Part shown: positions 1 to 6,514 of the stretch, one piece after another
Position numbering within the stretch: the stretch's first letter is position 1
How the letters are laid out: the number at the start of each line of letters is the position of its first letter
From: Pseudomonadota bacterium
GTDB taxonomy: Bacteria; Desulfobacterota; Desulfobacteria; Desulfobacterales; Desulfosarcinaceae
NCBI GenBank assembly: GCA_023435265.1
Contig: JAEYRZ010000069.1
Location: forward strand, 1-18,977
Direction: 5' to 3'
Length of the DNA stretch: 18,977 nt
Position numbers and translations under genes: made by a program
The notes under the pieces: model-generated
Told to the model about the DNA's origin: nothing
Seen by the model: only the letters and a program-made list of their open reading frames with translations
Databases searched by the model: none

Positions 1-152
1 CGGTACACCCGTCCGAAGGTCTCCATCTGGGGCGTCCAGGAACGATAGTCGCTCAGGGAACCGTGGACCAGCACCAGCGGAACCCCGCCGCCCTGTTCGA
101 CATACGCCATCGGATAGCCGTTGACCACGAGCCTCTTGGCATCAGGCTGCAC
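1..152 (-). CDS. alpha/beta hydrolase, N-terminal fragment (cut by window edge)
   Basis: Only the first 50 codons are inside the window; the gene runs off the left edge. The protein starts VQPDAKRLVVNG (GTG start, read as Met) and soon reaches VPLVLVHGSLSDYRSW. The LVLVHGS stretch after a beta strand is the usual first strand plus oxyanion-hole HG motif of alpha/beta-fold hydrolases. The nucleophile and catalytic His would lie outside. I chose the GTG at 152-150 because a purine-rich GGAGGGAG ribosome site lies just upstream, at about the right spacing. The gene follows the acyl-CoA dehydrogenase on the same strand after about 60 bases, so the two are probably co-transcribed. The substrate cannot be told. 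Thioesterase, esterase and C-C hydrolase are all possible. Confidence 0.75.
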   Translation of the reverse strand, partial: MQPDAKRLVVNGYPMAYVEQGGGVPLVLVHGSLSDYRSWTPQMETFGRVY

Positions 153-213
153 TTCAGACTCCCTCCGTGTTGGCCGTGATCTGCCGATCCACGACCCGCC
201 AACCCATTAACCC

Positions 214-1545
214 TCAAACCGCCTTGAACGCCGACTGCGGGAAAAAGCAGTAGGGGCATTCGTCCGGCGGCTGGTCGCCGTAATGCACGTGGCCGCAGAC
301 GCGGCAGCGCCAGGCCTGTTTGCCGGCGTTGGGATCCTGGGGGTCGAGCGGGTTGTATTCGCGGTGCAGGGGCAGATCTTCGAGCGCCGGCAGGCCGGGG
401 CGGTATTTGTTGAGCAGGTATTCGGCCACGATGATGCGCTGGATTTCACTCGTGCCTTCGTAGATGCGCAGCAGGCGCACGTCGCGGAAGATCTTCTCCA
501 CCGGGAACATGCGCGTGTAGCCGTAGCCGCCCAGAATCTGCAGGGCCTCGTCGACCACCTCCTGGGCCGCCTCGGTGGCATAGAACTTGGCGATCGAGGC
601 GCTGATCGATGCATCCTGCCCCTGGTCCGATTCCCAGGCCGCCTTCCAGGTGAGCAGGCGGGCGGTTTCGACTTTCTGGTACATCTCGGCCAGCTTGAAC
701 TGGATGGCCTGATAGGCGCTAAGGGCCATGCCGAAGGCCTTGCGCTTCTTGGCGTATTCAAGGGCGAACTCCATGGCGGCCCGCGCTGCGCCCACGCCGA
801 ACGAACCGATGATCGGCCGGGTGCGGGCGAAGGTCTTCATGGCCAGCACAAACCCCTTGCCCGGCGGTGCCAGGACGTTTTCCATGGGTACACGCACATC
901 TTTGAAGTTGATGCCCACCGTGTCCGAGGCGCGCTGGCCCATTTTGGGGATGCGGCGGCCGATGGTCACGCCCTCCCATCCGGTCTCCACCAGGAACGCG
1001 CAGATGCCGGCGTGTCGGCTCTTGGGGTCTACGGTGGCGAAAACCGAAATGTAGTCGGCGATGCCGCCGTTGGTGATCCAGTACTTGGTGCCGTTGAGTA
1101 GGTAGTGGTCGCCCTTGTCCTCGGCGCGGCAGCGCATTCCGGCCACGTCCGATCCCATGGTGGGTTCGGAGGTGGCGAAGCTGGTCAGCTTGTATTCCTT
1201 TGCGATGCGGGGCAGGTATTTTCGGCGCGCCGCTTCGTTGTCGCTGAGCAGGATCGGCTCCATGCCCAGGGCGCTGTCGAAGATCGTGGTGGCCAGGCCC
1301 GAGCAGGCGGCCGAGAACTCTTCGGTGATCAGGGCCGATTCGATAAGGCCCAGGCCGGCGCCGCCGTATTCCCCGGGGATGTCGCTGTTCATGAAGCCGG
1401 CATCGAACGCTTTTTTAAGCACCGGCATGGGGGTCTGGTCGTGGGCGTCGCAGTACCAGACCACCGGAAGAATTTCGCGGACGGCGAATTCGCGGGCCGC
1501 CTGCCGCAGCTGGATCTGTTGGGGGGTCAAGCTGAAATCGAGCAT
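214..1545 (-). CDS. acyl-CoA dehydrogenase with C-terminal rubredoxin-like domain
   Basis: FAD-dependent alpha,beta-dehydrogenation of an acyl-CoA is the family reaction. The 443-residue protein has the full acyl-CoA dehydrogenase fold: an N-terminal helical domain from MLDFSLTPQQ, a flavin/beta domain (TSEPTMGSDVAG, KYWITNGG) and a C-terminal helical domain with ILGGYGYTRMFPVEKIFRD. IYEGTSEIQR places the probable catalytic base at Glu363. The last 32 residues are an added module with Cys414-x2-Cys417 and Cys430-x2-Cys433 (WRCRVCGHVHYG, CPYC), the pattern of the rubredoxin-like domain of rubrerythrins, which would bind one Fe. The start at 1545 has AAGGAG seven bases upstream. An in-frame ATG 17 codons earlier lacks such a site. 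The fused iron site suggests electrons may leave to a partner other than, or besides, ETF. The chain length and type of the substrate are unknown. Confidence 0.93.
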   Translation of the reverse strand: MLDFSLTPQQIQLRQAAREFAVREILPVVWYCDAHDQTPMPVLKKAFDAGFMNSDIPGEYGGAGLGLIESALITEEFSAACSGLATTIFDSALGMEPILLSDNEAARRKYLPRIAKEYKLTSFATSEPTMGSDVAGMRCRAEDKGDHYLLNGTKYWITNGGIADYISVFATVDPKSRHAGICAFLVETGWEGVTIGRRIPKMGQRASDTVGINFKDVRVPMENVLAPPGKGFVLAMKTFARTRPIIGSFGVGAARAAMEFALEYAKKRKAFGMALSAYQAIQFKLAEMYQKVETARLLTWKAAWESDQGQDASISASIAKFYATEAAQEVVDEALQILGGYGYTRMFPVEKIFRDVRLLRIYEGTSEIQRIIVAEYLLNKYRPGLPALEDLPLHREYNPLDPQDPNAGKQAWRCRVCGHVHYGDQPPDECPYCFFPQSAFKAV

Positions 1546-2130
1546 CTCCGCGCTCCTTGGGTTAAAGGGTATGGAAAGGTGGCGGCGGGCTGCCACAGTG
1601 CCGGCGCCGCACCAGAGTTACCAGAAATCGCAGATCTTTCTCAATCCCCGTGCCCCGGCCGTCTTTCTCGGTGTCACAGTCTCGCGTTCGCTGAGGAGAT
1701 GCTGAGGATGGCGTACAAAGATCGCCTGGAGGCGCACCCTGGCGGTGGCGGAAGCGCCGGCGGTGCCCCGAAGAAGCAGTGTGGCGCTCCATGTGCCCTC
1801 GCTGGATGTTGGGCCAACATAGCAATGCCCGCCCTCCGGCGCAAGTATTCGAGACCGAACATCACGGCCGCTGAAACCGACTGAACGGCACCGGAATGCA
1901 AATCCCCCTGTGCCCTTTGCGCCCGCTGTGATACTAAAAAAGCGGGTGGTGCACTCCAGTCTTGAACCGCCAGGCTTTTGGGGCGGCGGATTTGAAGGGT
2001 GAAAGGGAAGCTGAGAGGTGAAAGCGATTATGTAGACAGCATACATCCCTTTCAGCGTTCAACTTTCTGCTCCATTTTCAGGTTTTGAACGGCTTCATCG
2101 GCATTGATGCATCTCAATTGAAGGGCTGAA
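1546..2130. other. gene-poor intergenic region between divergent genes
   Basis: This 585-base gap lies between the divergently transcribed acyl-CoA dehydrogenase and histidinol-phosphatase genes, so both promoters should be here. I could not pick out a convincing -35/-10 pair. Open frames occur on both strands, but their translations are low-complexity and arginine/proline-rich, without domains or good ribosome sites, so I do not call them genes. A 15-base dyad (ATGTTGG, one base, CCAACAT) lies at 1806-1820 and could be an operator. A weak CCCGCT/AGCGGG inverted repeat lies near 1922-1946. The stretch from about 1620 to 1960 keeps a high GC content and an open minus-strand frame and might be a gene remnant or a dispersed repeat. 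Confidence 0.5.
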
Positions 2131-2979
2131 ATGACTCCGCAGCGCGTCTCGATTCACGGCGGCCACAGCGGCCAGTTTTGCAGCCACGCCCAAGATACGC
2201 TGGAAGAAATGGTCAGGGCGTACATCGATCAGGGATTTGCCTGGGTCGGGCTCACCGAACACATGCCGCCCCTGTCGGAGGCCTACCTCTATCCCGAGGA
2301 GCGGGAGGACGGACTCGATCCAGCGGCCATGGCGCGCCGCTTCGCCGCTTATATGGCCGAGGCGCGGCGGCTGCAGGCGCATTACCGGGATCGAATCGAG
2401 ATCCTGGTCGGGTTCGAGGCCGAAGGCTATGCCGGCTGCCGGACACATGTGCAGCGGCTCGCCGAGACCTCCCGGCCCGACTACATCGTCTTCGGGATGC
2501 ACCATGTAGACGAAATTCCGTTTGACTATAGCGCGGCCGAGTACGCGCGCGCGGCAACCCGGGCGGGCGGCATCGAAGCATTGTACCGGCGCTACTTCGA
2601 TCGCCAGTACGAACTCATCCAAGCCTTGCGGCCCGAGGTGGTGGCCCACTTCGACCTGATCCGCCTCTACGATGCGGATTACGCCGCACGGCTCGATCTG
2701 CCGGCGGTGAAGGCCCGCGTGCGGCGCAACCTGGACCTGATCCGGGATGTCGGCTGCATCCTCGATTTCAATGTGGCGGCGCTGCGCAAGGGGGCTTGCG
2801 AGCCCTACGTGGCGCCCGCCATTCTGGAGCAGGCCTGTGCGCTGGGTATTCCCCTGGTGCCCGGGGACGACAGCCACAGCGTCGAAACAGTCGGCAAGAA
2901 CATCGACAAGGGGATTGCCATATTGACGGCGGCCGGTGCCGACACGCGCTGGCCCAAGCCGCTGCGCCGGCGGTCCTGA
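2131..2979 (+). CDS. histidinol-phosphatase, PHP (polymerase and histidinol phosphatase) family
   Basis: Predicted to hydrolyse L-histidinol phosphate to histidinol, the step before histidinol dehydrogenase in histidine synthesis, in the cytoplasm. The 282-residue length is normal for the PHP-type enzyme, which is unrelated to HAD-type HisB. Metal-binding motifs of the PHP fold appear in order: IHGGHSGQFCSHA (His9, His12, His19), LTEH (Glu43, His44), GFEAE (Glu96), MHHVD (His124, His125), HFD (His173) and GDDSH (Asp247, His249). The segment TEHMPP followed by YLYPEE resembles the yeast His2-like branch of the family. No other his gene is nearby, so histidine synthesis rests on context elsewhere, and another phosphomonoester substrate is possible. 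The start has an AAGGG site upstream. It converges with the sirohaem protein, only 22 bases apart, with no clear terminator between them. Confidence 0.85.
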   Translation: MTPQRVSIHGGHSGQFCSHAQDTLEEMVRAYIDQGFAWVGLTEHMPPLSEAYLYPEEREDGLDPAAMARRFAAYMAEARRLQAHYRDRIEILVGFEAEGYAGCRTHVQRLAETSRPDYIVFGMHHVDEIPFDYSAAEYARAATRAGGIEALYRRYFDRQYELIQALRPEVVAHFDLIRLYDADYAARLDLPAVKARVRRNLDLIRDVGCILDFNVAALRKGACEPYVAPAILEQACALGIPLVPGDDSHSVETVGKNIDKGIAILTAAGADTRWPKPLRRRS

Positions 2980-3001
2980 CCGGAAGGCAGCCCTGGTCGT
3001 T

Positions 3002-3835
3002 TCATTCGGGACGGCGCGCCTCGGCCGAAAGGTCGCAGGCGGCGAAGCGCCGGGCCAGCTCATCGAAATCGGCGTCACCCAGCAGCGCTCCCAGCCGCTC
3101 GCCGCGGCGGCTGCGCGCCTTGTAAAGGGCCAGGCAGGCATCGACGATTTCCAGAACGGTGTCGGCGGCGTAGATGCCGGGCAGCTCGCGTGCCAGTTGC
3201 GGGTGCCGGCCCAGCTTGCCGCCCAGCTGGACGCGGTAGCCCTTGGCGCCTTCGGCCAGTGTTCCGGCAGGACATACCTGCACGCACCGGCCGCAGGCAC
3301 AGCAGCGCGCAAGATCGAGCACCGGGTGCGGGACGTCCGTTTCGACCCGCACCGCCGCTTCATGGCAGGCTTCGGCGCAGGCCTCGCAGCCGGTGCATTC
3401 CCCGGCCGCAAGGCGCGGCCGGCAGGCGGCGATGATGCCGATATCCTTGATTTGCGGCTGGGAGCAGGCATTGGGGCAATCGGCCAGGGTCACCTGCAGT
3501 TCGTGGTGAAATTTCAGGTCAGGACCGACCCGTTCGCGCAACAAGCTCAGAAGGTCTGCTTGCTGCAGGCGGTTCTCGATGCGCTCGGCCAGCGCGCCTC
3601 CGGCGTCGATGCGGTTGGGGCAGCCCGACGGCCCGAAGCAGGCTTCGAGCCGATACCCCTTGACTTCTTCGGCCATCCGGCTGAGGTAGCGTTGCTGAGT
3701 TGCCTTTACCTCCGCCAGGGTGACCGTCGAGAGTCCGGCCTTGCGGGCCTCCTCCTCCACGCGGGCCTTGACCCGCTTGCGCACGAAAAAGGGCACTTTT
3801 TTAACCGCAGCTTGCGCTTCGGCAGTCCATTCCAT
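3002..3835 (-). CDS. small sirohaem/[4Fe-4S] sulfite-reductase-like protein with PCP_red and ferredoxin domains
   Basis: Likely a cytoplasmic redox protein related to sulfite/nitrite reductases. Residues 1-35 (MEWTAEAQAAVKKVPFFVRK onward) resemble the PCP_red helical domain also found at the C-terminus of the light-independent protochlorophyllide reductase subunit. Residues about 60-140 hold the four cysteines of the sirohaem-[4Fe-4S] site in the standard C-x5-C and C-x3-C arrangement (Cys66, Cys72, Cys120, Cys124 in DCPNACSQPQIKD). A two-cluster ferredoxin insert follows: Cys147/150/153/157, then Cys178/181/184/188. At 277 residues it is far smaller than DsrA/DsrB or assimilatory reductases and seems to keep only one sirohaem half-domain. 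The reaction is therefore unknown; sulfite reduction is one option and a role in cofactor or electron transfer is another. The start at 3835 has AAAGGA upstream. Confidence 0.85.
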   Translation of the reverse strand: MEWTAEAQAAVKKVPFFVRKRVKARVEEEARKAGLSTVTLAEVKATQQRYLSRMAEEVKGYRLEACFGPSGCPNRIDAGGALAERIENRLQQADLLSLLRERVGPDLKFHHELQVTLADCPNACSQPQIKDIGIIAACRPRLAAGECTGCEACAEACHEAAVRVETDVPHPVLDLARCCACGRCVQVCPAGTLAEGAKGYRVQLGGKLGRHPQLARELPGIYAADTVLEIVDACLALYKARSRRGERLGALLGDADFDELARRFAACDLSAEARRPE

Positions 3836-4153
3836 TTTCTTATCCTTTGAGCGGTTCGATAAAATCCGGAGGGCAATATAACAATCCCGGAGTAAGGCAC
3901 AACACGGTGCCGGTTACAAGTTCTGATCAGGTCGATCACGCTGGTTCAACCATTCAGCGCGGCATTATAAAATCAAAAGAAAATCGATCGAGTCAAACGA
4001 TCCGGCGTGCCGCTTTTGTCATCGGGGATTCGGCTGTTGACAGCCCCTGGTATTCAATCTAACTATCTATTCTTTTAACAAACGGAGCGGCGGCGCGAAC
4101 GGAAAACACCCGTTTTCGGCACCGTCGCAGCGGCAGGGTACAGGGGTCTTCTT
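3836..4153. other. divergent intergenic region upstream of the sirohaem protein and RACo genes
   Basis: This 318-base AT-richer gap separates two divergent genes and should carry both promoters. It holds one good -35-like hexamer (see the promoter entry). It also holds a small hairpin, GAAAAC-ACCC-GTTTTC at 4102-4117, that would lie in the 5' leader of the corrinoid activator gene. Because that gene deals with corrinoids, I looked for a cobalamin riboswitch. I do not see its conserved boxes. Confidence 0.5.
4037..4066 (+). promoter_or_regulatory. candidate sigma-70-type promoter for the RACo gene
   Basis: A perfect TTGACA lies at 4037-4042. It is followed after 17-18 bases by an AT-rich TAACTAT segment (4060-4066), a poor -10 match. 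It is about 90 bases upstream of the corrinoid-activator start, in the right orientation. The -35 also sits inside a GGCTG-TTGA-CAGCC mini-hairpin. The weak -10 keeps confidence low. Confidence 0.35.
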
Positions 4154-6112
4154 ATGGAGCAGTGCAAGGTCACCTTCTTACCTTACCAGGTGTCGATCGA
4201 GGTTCCTGCGGGCGAAACCATCATCCGCGCGGCCATGGCGGCGGGGGTGCACATCAATGCATCCTGCGGCGGGGAAGGCGTGTGCGGCAAATGCCGCGTG
4301 ATCGTGGAAGCCGGAAGCGTGGACGGCGGCGTCAGCGAGCATCTCAGTGCCGCCGACCGCACCAAGGGCTATGTGCTGGCCTGCAAGGCACAGTTACGCG
4401 GCGATGTCGTATTGCGCGTACCGGTCGAATCGACCATCGACATCTCGGCGCTCAAGCGCCTCGCGCCGCGCCGCACGGCACAGGTTCGGCAGATGGATCT
4501 GGACGACATCAAAGATCAGGGGCTCTTCATTCCTCCCATTCAGAAGTATTGCCTGGAGCTGCCGCCGCCCAGCGCTCAGGACAATCTTCCGGACGTGACG
4601 CGGCTCGTAAACACGCTCAGCCTCAAGCACCATGAACACGGCCTGCATGTGCCGCTCTCGGTGATCCGCAAGATACCGGCCGCTTTTCGGGAGCAGGACT
4701 TCAAGATCACCGTGACGCTCGAGCGCCCGGTGCGCCCGAGCGGCAAAACCCGGATCATCAACGTACAGCCTGGCGACACCACCGCCGAGAATTTCGCCGT
4801 GGCCATGGACATCGGCACCACGACGGTATACGGCCAAATGCTGGACCTGGCCACCGGCCGGGTGCTGGCCGAGGAAGGCGCCTTCAACAGCCAGATCAGC
4901 TACGGCGAGGACGTGATCACGCGCATCATGTACTCAGAAAAGCCCGGCGGCCTGGACAAGCTCCAGGAGGTGGTGATCGGCACCATCAACCAGATCCTGG
5001 GAAAGATCATCAAGCAGTCGGGGGTTCCGCGCGGGAGTGTTTCGGTGATCACGCTGGCCGGTAACACCACTATGACCCAACTGCTGCTCAAGGTCGATCT
5101 GCGCAATATCCGGCGGTCGCCCTACGTGCCCACCACACGCATCTACCCTCCGATCCGGGCGCGGGACCTGGGGATCGATCTGGATGATCATGTGACCGCG
5201 CTGGTCTATCCCCCGGTATCGAGCTACGTGGGCGGCGATATCGTGGCCGGCGTGATGGGCGCCGGCGTGTATCGCACCGAAAAGATCACGCTCTTTCTGG
5301 ACATCGGCACCAACGCCGAGGTGGTGGTGGGCAACAAGGACTGGATGGCCTGCGCCGCCTGCAGCGCCGGCCCGGCCTTCGAAGGGGGCGGCGTCAAGTT
5401 CGGCATGCGCGCGGCCAAGGGGGCCATCGAGGATTTCTCGATCGACCCGCGAACCTTCGAACCCATGCTGGCGACCATCGGCAACGTGCGCCCCAAGGGG
5501 ATTTGCGGCTCGGGATTGATCACCATGGTGGCGGTGCTGTTCGAAACCGGCGTAATCGACAACCGGGGCAAATTCAACCGCGACCTCGGCACGCCGCGCA
5601 TCCGCGAAAACAGCGATGTCTGGGAGTATGTGCTCGCCTATCAACCCGAAACCCAGATCGACCGCGACATCGCGATCAACGAAATCGATATCGAGAACCT
5701 GATCCGCGCCAAGGGGGCCATTTACAGCGGCTGCGTCACGCTGCTGCAGGAAGTGGGCATGGGGATCGACGACGTGGAGCAGATCATTCTGGCCGGCGGA
5801 TTCGGCAGTTTCGTCGATCTCGATAGAGCGATGACGATCGGCCTGCTGCCCGAAACCGACCCCCAAAAGGTGATTTATGTCGGCAACGCCTCCCTCCTCG
5901 GCGCGCGGATGAGCGCATTGACCAATAAAATCCGCGAGGAGGTGGTGGACGTCACCAACATGATGACCAATTTCGAACTTTCCGAAACCCCTTCCTACAT
6001 GGACAACTATGTGGCGGCGCTTTTTCTGCCGCACACCGACATGGCCCATTTCCCGAAACTCACCCGGCGCCTGGAAGAACGGCGGGCGATGCTGGCGCGC
6101 CTGCGTGCTTAA
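4154..6112 (+). CDS. RACo-like corrinoid activation protein (2Fe-2S ferredoxin + ASKHA ATPase)
   Basis: Family members use ATP to re-reduce the inactive Co(II) form of corrinoid proteins to Co(I), so that methyl transfer (Wood-Ljungdahl CFeSP or O-demethylases) can continue. The N-terminus is a plant-type [2Fe-2S] ferredoxin domain with Cys38-x5-Cys44-x2-Cys47 and Cys77 (NASCGGEGVCGKC ... LACK). After a linker, the ASKHA region starts near residue 216 with AMDIGTTTVYG. It continues with AGNTTMTQLLL (near 302), FLDIGTNAEVVVG (near 383), GICGSGLI (near 450) and ILAGGFGSFVDL (near 545). The length of 652 residues is typical. No methyltransferase or corrinoid protein gene adjoins it, so its partner is unknown. 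The gene appears monocistronic, with a modest AGGGG site upstream of the ATG and a MITE-like repeat immediately after the stop. Confidence 0.9.
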   Translation: MEQCKVTFLPYQVSIEVPAGETIIRAAMAAGVHINASCGGEGVCGKCRVIVEAGSVDGGVSEHLSAADRTKGYVLACKAQLRGDVVLRVPVESTIDISALKRLAPRRTAQVRQMDLDDIKDQGLFIPPIQKYCLELPPPSAQDNLPDVTRLVNTLSLKHHEHGLHVPLSVIRKIPAAFREQDFKITVTLERPVRPSGKTRIINVQPGDTTAENFAVAMDIGTTTVYGQMLDLATGRVLAEEGAFNSQISYGEDVITRIMYSEKPGGLDKLQEVVIGTINQILGKIIKQSGVPRGSVSVITLAGNTTMTQLLLKVDLRNIRRSPYVPTTRIYPPIRARDLGIDLDDHVTALVYPPVSSYVGGDIVAGVMGAGVYRTEKITLFLDIGTNAEVVVGNKDWMACAACSAGPAFEGGGVKFGMRAAKGAIEDFSIDPRTFEPMLATIGNVRPKGICGSGLITMVAVLFETGVIDNRGKFNRDLGTPRIRENSDVWEYVLAYQPETQIDRDIAINEIDIENLIRAKGAIYSGCVTLLQEVGMGIDDVEQIILAGGFGSFVDLDRAMTIGLLPETDPQKVIYVGNASLLGARMSALTNKIREEVVDVTNMMTNFELSETPSYMDNYVAALFLPHTDMAHFPKLTRRLEERRAMLARLRA

Positions 6113-6114
6113 GA

Positions 6115-6251
6115 GGCTGTTGAAAAACGAGCGTCGAGGCCGTCAGGCAAGGCGCGCGGCTTTCAAAAAGCGCAGCATGCACGCAGCATGTGGGCATCTT
6201 TGAAAGCTGCGCAACGCAGCATCACGGCTTGAGGCGAAGTTTTCAACAGCC
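6115..6251. repeat. MITE-like palindromic element with 12-bp terminal inverted repeats
   Basis: The ends are perfect 12-base inverted repeats: GGCTGTTGAAAA at 6115-6126 and TTTTCAACAGCC at 6240-6251. The interior is also an imperfect palindrome: GGCTTTCAAAA on the left faces TTTGAAAGCTGC on the right, and GAGGCCGT faces ACGGCTTG. The element could fold into one long hairpin. It encodes nothing convincing. It begins two bases after the RACo stop codon and may therefore also affect the 3' end of that transcript. From general knowledge, elements with GGCTGTTGAAAA ends recur in intergenic DNA of related Desulfobacterota. I cannot count copies here. Confidence 0.8.
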
Positions 6252-6514
6252 CGTAAAAGGCGGAGCGCTTCATATTCTGGGACCAGCGGCGTTTCCCGAT
6301 GCGCCGGCGTGCGTAAGGGCCGTATTCCGGGCGGCCGGTACCCTGATTGCCGGCCGCCGGGCTTAAATCCGCCTGCGGGCCGGATAAAAATTCAAGCCGG
6401 CGCACCGCCCGGGCGATAATAGGTCAGAACCGCCGTTCATCGGCGTGGAATGTTGGCATCCTCACGGGCGTCTATCGAAATCGGGCGTTAAATGGATTAC
6501 CGAAGGATCGGCAC
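6252..6514. other. leader region of the 752-residue gene with a GC-rich hairpin
   Basis: This is non-coding DNA between the MITE-like repeat and the next gene. A strong hairpin at 6330-6358 has a perfect 9-bp stem (GGCGGCCGG / CCGGCCGCC) and an 11-base loop. No T-run follows, so it is not a standard intrinsic terminator. The downstream reading frame is open through part of this stretch, but the predicted extension has no ribosome site and is atypical, so I place the gene start at 6515. Confidence 0.45.

Noticed and set aside
1105..1884. 259-codon open frame on the plus strand
   Set aside because: It overlaps the acyl-CoA dehydrogenase antisense for much of its length and has no recognisable motif.
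3836..4153. cobalamin riboswitch ahead of the corrinoid activator
   Set aside because: The conserved B12-box sequences were looked for and not found.
4934..6049. 371-codon open frame on the minus strand
   Set aside because: It lies wholly inside the RACo gene, which has clear motifs. The His/Asp/Gly-rich translation is a GC-bias shadow.
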